A stretch of DNA of 64,000 bases from Natronomonas marina (GCF_024298905.1 NZ_CP101154.1:2976001-3040000), one strand, 5' to 3'. Counted from the first letter of the stretch, positions 1 to 9,096 are shown. Notes: a model not told the origin generated them from the sequence alone. Made by a program: numbers and translations.

Positions 1-333
1 GACCTCGAGTTCGACGTGAATCGTCTCGTCGATCGGCAGCGGGTTCACGAACGAGACGTCGTCCATCGAGGCGAGGCCGCCGGAGGTACGCTCGAGGAAG
101 CCACACCGGAACATCAGCCCGATCGCGATGGAGAACGTCAACGGACCGTGGGCGATCCGCTGACCGAAGGCCGACTCGCGGGCGTACTCGGCGTTGGTGT
201 GGAACTCGGTCCAGTCTCCCGACAGCATCGACTGCATCACGACGTCGGACTCGGTGATCGTTCGGCCGGGGCTGACGAACGTCTGTCCGACCTCGTAGTC
301 CTCGAAGGCGTGCGGCTCGTAGCTGTACGGCAT
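1..333 (-). CDS. MaoC-type (R)-hydratase/dehydratase, partial
   Basis: The first 111 codons of a MaoC-family hotdog protein are present; the C-terminus lies beyond the window edge. The protein opens MPYSYEPHAFEDYEVGQTF and carries the typical pattern of a family N-terminus: FEDYEVGQ, then TITESDV, then WTEFHTNAEYA followed by IAHGPLTFSIA, which holds the catalytic-type Asp/His-like patch of hydratase-2 folds. Such enzymes hydrate enoyl-CoA or related thioesters in the cytoplasm. The ATG at 333 is preceded by a TATA-like TTTCAATAC about 27 bp upstream, so the transcript is probably leaderless. Two further MaoC genes (13,605 and 27,371) occur in the same catabolic island, which suggests this one belongs to it. 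Confidence 0.85.
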   Translation of the reverse strand, partial: MPYSYEPHAFEDYEVGQTFVSPGRTITESDVVMQSMLSGDWTEFHTNAEYARESAFGQRIAHGPLTFSIAIGLMFRCGFLERTSGGLASMDDVSFVNPLPIDETIHVELEV

Positions 334-463
334 GAATGCGGGATCGGACGGCTGATAGCGTATTGAAACTGTGGGTCGAGCGGTGTTCCGATCCCCACTT
401 GTCGGTATCCGGATGGAGTGTGACCGGTATTTCGACGCCCCGAGGAGCGACCGACGCCGGGGG

Positions 464-919
464 TTACGTCTCGGCGACGATGTCGGCCCAGCCCTCGTGG
501 TAGTCGGCGAGGTAGTTGAACTCCGTGAGGACCTCGGCGAAGCGCCACTCCCCGTCGACGCGACGGTACGTGTCGTCGTACCGGCCCTGAATCCACCCCG
601 CACTCCCGTCCGCGAACGTGCACGGGACCTCGACGTACCACTGGCCGGTCGCCGTGTCCCCGTCGATGTCGATCACCGGGTTGTGGAGCATGTGGACGAG
701 GAAGGGGTGTTCGGAACCGACGATCTCCTCGGCGAAGCGCCGGACCGACGCCCGGCCGTCGAACGTCCCGACGGGGCCGAAGTCGAGGTGGGCATCCTCG
801 GTGAAGAGCGCCGCGAAGCCGTCCCAGTCGCGGTCGTCGGCCCGATAGCAGTACTCGTGTCGGAGTTCGGCGATGGCGATCCTGTCTTCGATCCTCGCGA
901 GTCGGTCTTCCAGTGCCAT
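464..919 (-). CDS. SnoaL-like / NTF2-fold protein
   Basis: A 151-residue single-domain protein of the NTF2-like superfamily, SnoaL_4 type. The N-terminal helix (LEDRLARIEDRIAIAELRHEY), the DDRDWDGFAALFTEDAHLDFG segment and the C-terminal strands (QGRYDDTYRRVDGEWRF) are characteristic. Members act as small isomerases, dehydratases or cyclases, or as ring-hydroxylating dioxygenase accessory subunits, so the reaction cannot be named. The gene stands alone with its own promoter: a TTTAAG box about 27 bp before the ATG implies a leaderless mRNA. Its position beside SDR and MaoC genes suggests a role in catabolism of a cyclic or aromatic compound (inference). Confidence 0.8.
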   Translation of the reverse strand: MALEDRLARIEDRIAIAELRHEYCYRADDRDWDGFAALFTEDAHLDFGPVGTFDGRASVRRFAEEIVGSEHPFLVHMLHNPVIDIDGDTATGQWYVEVPCTFADGSAGWIQGRYDDTYRRVDGEWRFAEVLTEFNYLADYHEGWADIVAET

Positions 920-1047
920 GTTGGCACGGACGGCGAGACGGGTCTTAAACCGTCGGTCCGTGGGCGGTAGCGAGACGACGGCGCCCGGATCGCCGATTTG
1001 CGGTGGCTCGCGGCGGGTCGCCTTCGGCCGCGAACGCCCCGGCGGAA

Positions 1048-1818
1048 TCAGGAGGTACGGTAGCCGCCGTCGACGACGAGGTTCTGCCCGGTGACGAAAC
1101 TCGCCCCGTCGCTGGCAAGAAAGAGAACGGCGTCGGCGACCTCTCGTGGTTCGCCGACCCGGCCCATCGGCGCCGCCTCCATGCTGTACTGGATCGTTCC
1201 ATCGTGGGTGTCCCTGCGGAGCATCGGCGTGTCGATGAAGCCCGGCGAGACGGCGTTGACGCGGATCCCCTCGCCGGCGTAATCGCGGGCGATCTGTCTC
1301 GTCATCGCGACGACGCCGCCCTTCGCGGCGCTGTACGAACAGCTGTTCGGTGCCCCGACGACGCCGAAGACGCTCGCCACGTTGACGATGGCCCCGCCGG
1401 TGTCCTCGGCCGTCATGCGCTCGACGCCGGCCAGACAGCCGTGGTAGACGCCGGTGAGGTTGACCGAGAGCGCCGCCGACCAGTTCTCCGGGGTGGTCTC
1501 GGTCAGCGCGTACGACTCCGCACGACCCGCGTTGTTCACGACGACGTCGATCCCGCCGGTCAGTTCGACGGCCCGGTCGACCGCCGCTCGAACCGCCTCG
1601 AGGTCGGTGACGTCGGTCTCGACGTACGCCGCGGTCCCGCCGCGGTCCTCGATCAGTTCGTCGGTCGGCACCTCCCCCGCACGCGGTTCCCGACGGAGGT
1701 CGGCGTTCACCACGGCCGCCCCGCGGTCGGCCGCCCGGAGCGCAATCTCGCGTCCGACTCCCGAACTCCCGCCCGTTACCAGTACCGTCTTCCCGTCGAA
1801 CCCGGTGGTCTCCTGCAT
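1048..1818 (-). CDS. SDR-family NAD(P)-dependent oxidoreductase
   Basis: A classical short-chain dehydrogenase of 256 residues. The cofactor motif TGGSSGVG is near residue 13, NNAG lies near residue 90, and the catalytic Ser and the YSAAK pair (Tyr/Lys) are in place. The C-terminal DGASFVTGQNLVVDGG is the usual FabG-type ending. An acidic residue after beta-2 (NADLR) points to NAD over NADP. The open frame extends further upstream, but the extension has no family similarity, and the ATG at 1818 immediately precedes the Rossmann strand. The enzyme probably oxidises a hydroxyacyl-CoA or alcohol intermediate of the neighbouring pathway; the substrate is unknown. Confidence 0.88.
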   Translation of the reverse strand: MQETTGFDGKTVLVTGGSSGVGREIALRAADRGAAVVNADLRREPRAGEVPTDELIEDRGGTAAYVETDVTDLEAVRAAVDRAVELTGGIDVVVNNAGRAESYALTETTPENWSAALSVNLTGVYHGCLAGVERMTAEDTGGAIVNVASVFGVVGAPNSCSYSAAKGGVVAMTRQIARDYAGEGIRVNAVSPGFIDTPMLRRDTHDGTIQYSMEAAPMGRVGEPREVADAVLFLASDGASFVTGQNLVVDGGYRTS

Positions 1819-1960
1819 GCCCGCTGGTCGCCGGTCGGGAGAAAAAACCTTCCGGCGGTCGGCGCGCGACCGGGCCGATCGGTCGTCGACCGATCCGCGA
1901 GTGGACCGCCGACGCCGGGCGACCGGAGCGGTGACGGCCGGCGGGGCGGGGCGGTCACCA

Positions 1961-2887
1961 TCAGATCGGTCGAGCGAAGACGTATGGCCGGCGTTCGACA
2001 TCGATGAGCCCCTGCTCGGCGAGGTGGACGGCGTACACCGACGCGACACGGGTGAGCATGTCGACCGAGCTGTTCGTCGCGTTGAGCGCTTTGACCGCGA
2101 GTTCCTGGGCAGTGAGGGGCCCCTCGGACTCGACGGTGTGCAGGACCGCCGTCTCGACTCGTTCGACGTTCGTCAGTGCGTCCTCGATGCGCGCCCGTGG
2201 ATCGTCCATCGGCTCGCCGTGACCCGGCAGGAGTCGGGACGGATCGTACTCGCGGACGCGTTCGAGACTCCGCTTGTAGTCGTCGATGTTCCAGTGGACG
2301 GCCCCGTAGGGGAAGTGTCCGTTCTGTGCGAGGACGTCGCCCGAGAGCATCGTTCCCGACGGTTCGTGGTACACGGCGATGTGTCCGGCCGCGTGGCCGG
2401 GCGTGTGAACGACCTCACAGTCGTAGTCCCCCAGACGGACCGTGTCGCCGTCCTCGACGACGCGGGCGACGTTCAACTCCGCTTCGAGGTACTCCCGGTC
2501 GAGAGGGAAGTACGTCTCGTTGTGTTCCTGAACGGAGCCCTCGTCGGATTCGTCCGTGAAGAAGCGGACGGAGAGGTCCACCATCTCCTGTCGGGCGTCC
2601 TCGAGGTACGACGTGTACTGCGACAACACCCGTTCGGTCCCCCGGGAGACGACGTGTGGACGTTCGGCGAGCGTTCGGATCGACATACTCCCGCCCGCGT
2701 GGTCGATATGGCAGTGGGTGAGTAACACGCGTTCGACGCCGTCGAAGATGCCGTCAGCCAGTTCCTCGCGGAGACGTTCCCGGGAGTCCGAGTGGACGTG
2801 GCCGGTGTCGACGAGCGTATCCCCGATCCGATAGAGGTTCACCGGGTCGTAGTACGGCTGTGGCAGCTGGATTCGCTCATACTCCAT
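1961..2887 (-). CDS. MBL-fold metallo-hydrolase with C-terminal helical/winged domain
   Basis: A 308-residue metallo-beta-lactamase-fold protein. The di-zinc motif HCHIDHAG is near residue 58, followed by a later His (HTPGHAAGHIA), an Asp in LSGDVL and a final His in LPGHGEP. The last 70-80 residues form a helical region (TAQELAVKALNA...VYAVHLAEQGLI) like the winged-helix tail of LACTB2-like hydrolases. The family cleaves thioesters, lactones or related bonds. A TTTTATT box about 27 bp before the ATG at 2887 indicates a separate leaderless transcript. A second protein of the same architecture lies at 10,564; the two flank the ABC importer operon and may hydrolyse CoA thioesters (inference). 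Confidence 0.85.
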   Translation of the reverse strand: MEYERIQLPQPYYDPVNLYRIGDTLVDTGHVHSDSRERLREELADGIFDGVERVLLTHCHIDHAGGSMSIRTLAERPHVVSRGTERVLSQYTSYLEDARQEMVDLSVRFFTDESDEGSVQEHNETYFPLDREYLEAELNVARVVEDGDTVRLGDYDCEVVHTPGHAAGHIAVYHEPSGTMLSGDVLAQNGHFPYGAVHWNIDDYKRSLERVREYDPSRLLPGHGEPMDDPRARIEDALTNVERVETAVLHTVESEGPLTAQELAVKALNATNSSVDMLTRVASVYAVHLAEQGLIDVERRPYVFARPI

Positions 2888-2992
2888 GTCGCTTGCTAGT
2901 GGAGCGGCGGAATAAAAGGTTCCACGGCGACGAGACGTGAACTCGGACGCGCCGGCCGCCTCGAACGGACGGACGGGAAACGATCGGCCGTC

Positions 2993-4054
2993 TCAGTAGG
3001 AGAACGGCCACTTCCTGAAGTACTCTTTCACCTTCGCGAGATACGAGATCACCCCTTTCGGTTCGACCATCAACACGCCGATGATGAGCGCCCCGAAGAC
3101 GGCGTTGCGAACGCCGCCGACCGCGATGTCGACCCCGATCAGCTCGAGGACGACGGGCGCGTACTCGAACAGGAGCGAGTCGAACGGCAGGAGAATACTG
3201 GTCCCGATCAGGGCACCCCAGGCGTACCCGAGCCCGCCGAGGATGAGGATGGTGTAGTGTTCGATGGTGACGAGGAAGTTGAAGTGGCCGGGATCGACGA
3301 GGCCGATGTGGAACGACCACAGGCCGCCGGCCAGGCCGACGAAGAACCCGCCGACGAAGTACGCGAGGAGCTTCGTCTTGAACACCTGCAGCCCGAGGAC
3401 GTCGGCAGCGAGGTCGTTGTCCCTGACCGCGCGCATCGAGCGGCCGATCGAACTCCGGCTCAGGTTGACGGTCATGAGCAGCACTGCGAGCAGGATACCG
3501 AACATCAGGTAGTAGTGTTCGAGGCTGCCCGACTGGATCCGGAAGGCCCCGCCGATCAGCCCGATCTCGACCGGCATGGTGTGCTGGGAGCCGCCGGTCA
3601 GCCACTCGGCGTTCTCGTTCGTGAAGAACCAGTTTGCGATGAACTGCAGAACGAGCGTCGATATCGCCACGTAGTAGCCCTTCACGCGGTAGGAGGGGAG
3701 CCCGACGACGAGCGCGATGACCGACGTCAGGGCCCCGCCCGCGAGCACGGCGGGCAACAGCCCGATACCGAACTCGAGGAGGTTCACGGTCGTGTAGGCG
3801 CCGATCCCCATGAACGCCCCCTGTGCCAGCACCAGTTCGCCGGCGTACCCGACGATGATGTTCAGCCCGAGGATGGCGACCGCGACGATGAATATCTGGA
3901 TGACGTTCGTCCGGGACAGGATCGGGATGGACTCCAGAAAGAAGGGCAGGAGTAGCGGTACCGGTAGCCCGAGCAACAGCGCGGCCCACTCGATCCGCCA
4001 GCGGATCAGCCCCATCCGTCCCGTGTACTCGGTGAAGTACTCGCCGCAGGGCAT
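2993..4054 (-). CDS. livM: Liv-type ABC transporter permease (LivM family)
   Basis: A 353-residue integral membrane protein of the branched-chain amino-acid type permease family. Hydrophobic segments fill most of the length, and the family hallmarks NIIVGYAGELVLAQGAFMGIGAY (near residue 63) and SRSSIGRSMRAVRDND (EAA-like loop that contacts the ATPase) are visible, followed by GGLGYAWGALIG. It is the last gene of a six-gene operon and its ATG overlaps the stop of a 33-codon reading frame, which in turn overlaps livH. Together with LivH it forms the membrane pore of the importer. The acyl-CoA ligase inside the operon suggests a carboxylate substrate rather than leucine. Confidence 0.93.
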   Translation of the reverse strand: MPCGEYFTEYTGRMGLIRWRIEWAALLLGLPVPLLLPFFLESIPILSRTNVIQIFIVAVAILGLNIIVGYAGELVLAQGAFMGIGAYTTVNLLEFGIGLLPAVLAGGALTSVIALVVGLPSYRVKGYYVAISTLVLQFIANWFFTNENAEWLTGGSQHTMPVEIGLIGGAFRIQSGSLEHYYLMFGILLAVLLMTVNLSRSSIGRSMRAVRDNDLAADVLGLQVFKTKLLAYFVGGFFVGLAGGLWSFHIGLVDPGHFNFLVTIEHYTILILGGLGYAWGALIGTSILLPFDSLLFEYAPVVLELIGVDIAVGGVRNAVFGALIIGVLMVEPKGVISYLAKVKEYFRKWPFSY

Positions 4055-4155
4055 TACCGCTCACCCCCGGCCGGTGCCGTCGGTCGGTCGGCGGACAGTT
4101 CGTCGGCGCGTTGCCGTCCCGTTCGTCGGACGTGTCGTCCAGTCGTTGGTGTCAT
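4054..4155 (-). CDS. 33-codon bridging reading frame between livH and livM
   Basis: This short frame starts at an ATG overlapping the livH stop (ATGA arrangement at 4152-4155) and ends with a TAA that shares one base with the livM ATG. It therefore bridges an otherwise unexplained 97-bp gap in a tightly packed operon. The predicted peptide (MTPTTGRHVRRTGRQ...) is hydrophilic, rich in Arg and Ala, and matches no family I know. It may be a genuine micro-protein, or simply a translated spacer that couples livM translation to livH. The overlaps are seen directly; a function is not. Confidence 0.35.
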   Translation of the reverse strand: MTPTTGRHVRRTGRQRADELSADRPTAPAGGER

Positions 4156-5519
4156 AGTCGTTCGATCCGCTCCGTTCCCAGCAGTCCGTACGGTTTCACG
4201 ATGATAACGCCCAGCAGGAACAGCATCGGCAGGACCGGGTCGAACCCCGATCCGTAGATGGGGGTGTAGTAGAACCCCCCCAGGACCTCCAGCGTCCCGA
4301 CGGCGATGCTCCCGATGTAGGCGCCGATGAGGCTGTCCAGACCGCCGAAGATCGCGGCCGCGAAGATCAGCACGATGATGATCTCGAAGTTGAACGTCGC
4401 ACCGCCGAGCGACATCCCGATCAGGATACCGCCGATGATCGTGATCGCAATCGAGAGAACCCACGCGATCTTCGTCGCCTGGGAGATGGAGATGCCGAGC
4501 AGCACCGCGGCCTGCTGGTCGGCAGCGGCCGCTCGGAGCCCGGCCCCGAGCACGGTGTACTTGAAGAAGGCCACGAGAGCGGCCAGAATGACGAGCGACG
4601 CGACGATGCCGATCGCAAAGGAGCCACGGATGTCGAACCCGAACGGCAGCATCACCGACTCCAGAAGGATCGCGTCGGGGTAGCCGAAGTAGAGTCGCCC
4701 CCCGACGATGGCCTCGACGACGCCCCCGATCACGGAGATCAGGGCGATCGTGACGAGGACGTACGATAGCGCCGGTTCGCCGACGAAGCGCCGGAACACG
4801 AACCGCTCGAGGAAGAGGCCGAGGGCGACGGCGGCCACGAGCGACAGCGCCAGCGCGGCCGGGACCGACAGCCCCCAGTCGGTGAAGATGACGACGGTGA
4901 ACGCGCCGAGGACGATGAGAATGCCCTGGGCGAAATTGAGCACGTCGGTCACCTTGTACACGAGGACGAACCCGATGGTCGGCAGCGCGTACAGCGACCC
5001 CTGGCCGAGCCCTCGCAGCGCCAGTCGGCCCAGCCGCCGCCAGTCGGTGGTGAACGTCGCCCCGGCGAAGTAGACGACGCCGATCAGTCCGACCGCCACC
5101 GCGATGCCGACGCCGACCTTCCAGGCGTCGCCCCGTCCTTCGACGAACGGCCCCCAGTAGTAGTTCCGGTTCTCGACCAGCACCGACAGCGCGAGCACCG
5201 ACACGGCCGTCAGGAGGTTCAGGCTCCCGATCAGTTCCCGACCCAGTTGCCCGTTGCTGAAGGTCGTATACCAGAACTGCAACCAGATGAACAGCCCGAC
5301 CACAAGGAGGCCGAACCCCCATCCTGCGGGGCTGTCCCGGTGAATGAGGAGCGCGGTGCCGGCGGTCAGGACGGCGGCGACCCCGAACACGGCCAACGCG
5401 GCCGTCGAGTGGCCCGCGCTGGCACCGAACCCGACGAACGCTACCGCCACGACGACGACCACGGCCAACAGCCCGAGCGCCGCCTTCCGGTCGCGTGGCG
5501 AGGTCAGGTAGTCACTCAT
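4152..5519 (-). CDS. livH: Liv-type ABC transporter permease (LivH family) with extra N-terminal membrane domain
   Basis: A 455-residue permease. The canonical LivH module starts only near residue 170 (GQGSLYALPTIGFVLVYKV, then NFAQG) and runs to the end, with the ATPase-contact loop ...GLRAAAADQQAAVLLGIS. The first ~165 residues are an added membrane domain with about five hydrophobic stretches, unlike the usual ~290-residue LivH. The start at 5519 overlaps the upstream ligase stop by 8 bp, so the extension is translated within the operon and is unlikely to be a mis-called start. It pairs with LivM to form the channel. Confidence 0.9.
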   Translation of the reverse strand: MSDYLTSPRDRKAALGLLAVVVVVAVAFVGFGASAGHSTAALAVFGVAAVLTAGTALLIHRDSPAGWGFGLLVVGLFIWLQFWYTTFSNGQLGRELIGSLNLLTAVSVLALSVLVENRNYYWGPFVEGRGDAWKVGVGIAVAVGLIGVVYFAGATFTTDWRRLGRLALRGLGQGSLYALPTIGFVLVYKVTDVLNFAQGILIVLGAFTVVIFTDWGLSVPAALALSLVAAVALGLFLERFVFRRFVGEPALSYVLVTIALISVIGGVVEAIVGGRLYFGYPDAILLESVMLPFGFDIRGSFAIGIVASLVILAALVAFFKYTVLGAGLRAAAADQQAAVLLGISISQATKIAWVLSIAITIIGGILIGMSLGGATFNFEIIIVLIFAAAIFGGLDSLIGAYIGSIAVGTLEVLGGFYYTPIYGSGFDPVLPMLFLLGVIIVKPYGLLGTERIERL

Positions 5520-7521
5520 CGGTACCCTCCCCGACGGTCGTGATCGCCATCGTCTCCGTCTGTTCCTCCTGTCTGCCGTCGCTGTAGGTGATCGTCAGGG
5601 TCATCTCGACCTCCGTTCGGTCCGAGTACAGCGCCTCGATCAGCGTGTCGTACCGTTCCTTGATCGGCTCCCGGCGCAGTTTCCGGGTCTGGGTTATCTC
5701 GCCGTCGTCGGGGTTGAACTCCTTGAACAGCGAGACGAACCGGTCGATGGTCACCTCCTGTTCCGCGTTGGTCTCCCGGACGATGCCCTCGAGGAGGTCG
5801 GTCACCGCCGGGTGCTGTGAGAGCTCGCTGTAACCGCTGTACTGGATGTCGTTTTGGTCGGCCCACTCGGCGACGTTGTCGTATCTGATGTTCAGGATCG
5901 CCGTCAGGTTGGGCCGGTCGTCGCCGATGACCATCGCCTCCTTGATGTACGGGTTGAACTTCAGCCGGGTTTCGATGCCGACCGGCGCGACCGTCGTCCC
6001 GTCGACCATCTCGATGACGTCGTCCATCCGGTCGAGGATCTTGACGTGTCCGTCGTCCGTGATCGTCCCGAAGTCGTCGGTGTGGATCCAGCCGTCCTCG
6101 ATTGTCTCTTCGGTCTTGTCGGGCTGTCGGTAGTAGCCCGGCGTCGTCGTCGGCCCGCGGACGACGAGTTCGCCGGTGTCCAGCTCCCCGACCTCGATGT
6201 TGGGAAGCGGCTGTCCGGCGGTGTCCATCCGGACGTCGCCCTCGCGGTGGACCGTCACGTACGCACACGCCTCCGTCTGGCCCCACGCCTGCTTGATCTC
6301 CAGGCCGAGTGCGTGGTAGAACTGGAAGTGCTCCTCTCCCAGCGGCGCGCCGCCGGTGTAGATGTTGTCCACCTGCTTGAGGCCGAGCTTGTCGAGGATC
6401 GGCCGGTAGGCGACCCAGTAGGACAGCCAGTGGAGACCCCGCAGGGTCGTCGGAACCTCCTCGTCGCTGTTCTCGCCGCTGACGTAGGAGGCGTAGCGGT
6501 GACCGATGTCCATCGCCGTCTCGTAGACGAACCGTTTGAACCGGGTCGTGTTCTCTATCTGGGCTTTCACGTCGGCGACGAACTCCTCGTACATCGCCGG
6601 CGACGCGAGGAAGAACTCCGGGCCGATCTCCCGGAAGTCCTCGGTCGTCGTCTCCTCCTCCTCGGCGAAGTTGACGACCCACCGTTCGTAGGGCGCCATC
6701 GCCATCAGCTGGACCTGTTCGCCGATCCAGGGCATGGGCAGCACCGAGAAGTAGTCGCTGCCCGCCTCGAGGGGATCCACCTCGAGGAACGAGCGGGCGA
6801 CGTTGATGAAGTTGCGGTTCGTCAGCCGCGTTCGCTTCGGCGTGCCGGTCGTCCCCGAGGTCGGAGCCAGCATGATCGTGTCGGTCGGCTCGAGGGTTGC
6901 GACGCGCTCCTCGAAGTCCGAGATGCCGCCGGTTGCGAGCTCCCGACCGCGGTCCTCGAGGGTCTCGTAGGCGATCAGCTCCAGGTCCGGCTCGTCGTAC
7001 CGGAACATCCCCTTCTGGTCGCGGTAGACGATGGCCTCCAGCGACGGGAGGTCGTCCTTCGAGGCGAGTATCTTGTCGACCATCTCCTGGTCCTCCGCGA
7101 AGGCGACCCGGGCCTCGGTGAGGTTGATCTGCGTCGCTATGTCGTCCGGCAGCATCTCGGAGTAGTTCGGCGCCGGGATACCGCCGAGCGCCTGGGCGGC
7201 GAACCACGACCACAGCTGCTGGGGCCGATTGTACCCGATGGTAAACAGCACGTCGCCGTCGCCGAACCCGAGATCTTCGAGCCCGAGCGTGCAGAACCGG
7301 ACCCGGTCGAGGTACTCCGACCAGGTCACCTCGGTCCAGATGCCGTGGTGTTTCCAGCGGAGCGCGACCTCGTCGGGGTGGTCCCGTCCGTTCTCCAGCA
7401 GCGTCCCCAGCAGGACGGCGTCCTCCACTTCGAGGGCTCCCTCGGGGGCGTCCGTCCGGTCGACGATCGGGAGCGTACTCTCCTGGTCGCTCTCGAGTTC
7501 GCGGCCGGTCGAGCCGGTCAT
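5512..7521 (-). CDS. AMP-forming long-chain-type acyl-CoA ligase encoded inside the ABC operon
   Basis: A 669-residue ANL-superfamily enzyme that activates a carboxylic acid to its CoA thioester through an acyl-adenylate. The P-loop-like motif TSGTTGTPKRTR is near residue 210, the adenylate motif is AWGQTEACAY, the hinge Asp is in ILDRMDD, and the catalytic Lys is in TQTRKLRR. A beta-rich tail (TLTITYSDGRQEEQTE) follows. The ATG at 7521 overlaps the livG stop (ATGA) and the gene overlaps livH, so it is co-translated with the importer. Ligases of this size inside Liv-type operons are also known in bacteria that degrade aromatic and fatty acids. A vectorial uptake-plus-activation role is inferred. 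Confidence 0.92.
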   Translation of the reverse strand: MTGSTGRELESDQESTLPIVDRTDAPEGALEVEDAVLLGTLLENGRDHPDEVALRWKHHGIWTEVTWSEYLDRVRFCTLGLEDLGFGDGDVLFTIGYNRPQQLWSWFAAQALGGIPAPNYSEMLPDDIATQINLTEARVAFAEDQEMVDKILASKDDLPSLEAIVYRDQKGMFRYDEPDLELIAYETLEDRGRELATGGISDFEERVATLEPTDTIMLAPTSGTTGTPKRTRLTNRNFINVARSFLEVDPLEAGSDYFSVLPMPWIGEQVQLMAMAPYERWVVNFAEEEETTTEDFREIGPEFFLASPAMYEEFVADVKAQIENTTRFKRFVYETAMDIGHRYASYVSGENSDEEVPTTLRGLHWLSYWVAYRPILDKLGLKQVDNIYTGGAPLGEEHFQFYHALGLEIKQAWGQTEACAYVTVHREGDVRMDTAGQPLPNIEVGELDTGELVVRGPTTTPGYYRQPDKTEETIEDGWIHTDDFGTITDDGHVKILDRMDDVIEMVDGTTVAPVGIETRLKFNPYIKEAMVIGDDRPNLTAILNIRYDNVAEWADQNDIQYSGYSELSQHPAVTDLLEGIVRETNAEQEVTIDRFVSLFKEFNPDDGEITQTRKLRREPIKERYDTLIEALYSDRTEVEMTLTITYSDGRQEEQTETMAITTVGEGTDE

Positions 7522-8273
7522 CCGGTGTACACCTCCTTGACGTGGGGGTCGTTTGCGACCGTCTCCGGCGGGCCGTCCGCGATCACCCGTCCCTCGTTGA
7601 GCGCGACGATGCGCTCGGAGACGCTCGTGACCACCTGCAGGTCGTGTTCGATCATGATGATCGTCAGTCCCTCCTGTTCCCAGAGGTCGCTTATGAACCG
7701 GACCATGTCGTATTTCTCGTCGAAGGTGAGCCCGCTCATGATCTCGTCGAGCAGGATGACGTCGGGGTCGAGCATCAGCGAACGGCCGAGGCTGATGCGT
7801 TTCTGGATGCCGAGCGGGAGCGATCCGACCGGATCGTGTCGGTACTCCCACAGCTCGAGGTAGTCGATCATCTCCTCGACCGCCCGGACGTTCTCCGCTT
7901 CCTTGCGGCGACCGGGACCGACCCACAGCAGCGCCTCCCAGAGCCGGACCGGCCGTGTGAGTCCCCGGATGGTGAGCATGTTCTCGACGGCGTCCTCGTC
8001 TTCGAACAGTTCGCCCTGCTGGAACGTCCGGCCGAGCCCCCGCCTGGCCCGCTTCCACGGCGGCAGGAGGGTGATGTCGTCGTCCTGGAGGTAGATGCGC
8101 CCCTCGTCGGGCTCGTTGAACCCGTTGAGGAGGTTCAGCAGGCTCGTCTTGCCCGCGCCGTTCGGCCCGACGATCGACACCCACTCGTTTTCCTCGATGG
8201 AGAACGACACGTCGTCGACAGCCAGAACCGAACCGTACGACAGCTTGAGCCCGTCACACGATAGTGCCGACAC
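7518..8273 (-). CDS. livG: Liv-type ABC transporter ATP-binding protein (LivG family)
   Basis: A 251-residue ATPase. Walker A GPNGAGKT is near residue 36, the Q-loop is GRTFQQGELF, Walker B is VILLDEIMSGL with the catalytic Glu, and the switch His is in IMIEHD. The signature region reads SLPLGIQKRISLGR rather than the usual LSYGQQR, a mild divergence. The family-typical C-terminus DGPPETVANDPHVKEVYTG is intact. It overlaps the following ligase gene by 4 bp and follows livF with a 1-bp gap, so it is part of one transcript. It powers transport together with LivF. Confidence 0.93.
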   Translation of the reverse strand: MSALSCDGLKLSYGSVLAVDDVSFSIEENEWVSIVGPNGAGKTSLLNLLNGFNEPDEGRIYLQDDDITLLPPWKRARRGLGRTFQQGELFEDEDAVENMLTIRGLTRPVRLWEALLWVGPGRRKEAENVRAVEEMIDYLELWEYRHDPVGSLPLGIQKRISLGRSLMLDPDVILLDEIMSGLTFDEKYDMVRFISDLWEQEGLTIIMIEHDLQVVTSVSERIVALNEGRVIADGPPETVANDPHVKEVYTG

Positions 8274-8274
8274 G

Positions 8275-9093
8275 TCACACCCACCTCTTTCGGATCTTGT
8301 AGTGTTTGATATCGGCGTAGGGGTCCTCTCCCTCGTCGTGTCCGATGAAGAACTCCTTTATTTCCTCGCGCTGCAGCAGCTCCTCCGCTCGGTCGTGGAG
8401 CTCGATCTGGCCGTTCTCGACGACGTAGCCGTAGTCCGCGGCGTCGAGTACCTTGTCGACGTTCTGGTCGGCGATCATCATCGTCACCTCCTCCTCGCGG
8501 TTGATGCGTTCGATCGTCTCGAAGATATCGTCGACGAGCTGTGGGGCGAGCCCGAGCGACGGCTCGTCGAGTATGAGCAGCCGGGGGCTGTGCAACAGCG
8601 CCCGCGCTATCACGAGCATCTGCTGTTCGCCACCGCTTATGTAGCCCGCCTTGGTGTCGAGTCGCTCCTCGAGCCGCGGGAAGTACTCGAAGGCGAGTTC
8701 GTAGTCCTCGGGGTCGTACCGGAACCGCTTGTCGTTGCGGTAGAGCCCACACCGGAGGTTCTCCTCGACGGTCAGCGTCTCGAAGACGTGTCTGTCCTCG
8801 AGGACGTGGGTGACGTTCCGGTCGACCATCTCCTGGGGGCCGGCGTTGGTCACGTCCTCGCCGTCGAAGTGGACGCTCCCGCGCGTCACGCGTCCCCGTT
8901 CGAGCTGGCCGATCCCCGAGATCATCTTCAGGATGGTGCTCTTTCCGGCGCCGTTCGGACCGATGAGGGCGACGACGTCGCCTTCGGTGACGTCGACCGA
9001 GACTCCCTGGCAGGCCAGGAAGTATTCGTCGTAGACGATCTCGCAGTTGTCCATTACGACGAGCGGCTCGTCGCTACCGTTGCCCTCCGGCAT
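8275..9093 (-). CDS. livF: Liv-type ABC transporter ATP-binding protein (LivF family)
   Basis: A 272-residue ATPase. It has Walker A GPNGAGKS, signature YISGGEQQML, Walker B LLILDEPSLGL, and a switch region IADQN, where LivF proteins usually have EQN instead of a His. After the standard C-terminus there is a ~20-residue basic/aromatic tail (GEDPYADIKHYKIRKRWV) not found in ordinary LivF; a similar lengthening is known in LivF proteins paired with acyl-CoA ligases. It lies 3 bp after the binding-protein gene and 1 bp before livG. Confidence 0.92.
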   Translation of the reverse strand: MPEGNGSDEPLVVMDNCEIVYDEYFLACQGVSVDVTEGDVVALIGPNGAGKSTILKMISGIGQLERGRVTRGSVHFDGEDVTNAGPQEMVDRNVTHVLEDRHVFETLTVEENLRCGLYRNDKRFRYDPEDYELAFEYFPRLEERLDTKAGYISGGEQQMLVIARALLHSPRLLILDEPSLGLAPQLVDDIFETIERINREEEVTMMIADQNVDKVLDAADYGYVVENGQIELHDRAEELLQREEIKEFFIGHDEGEDPYADIKHYKIRKRWV

Positions 9094-9096
9094 CGT

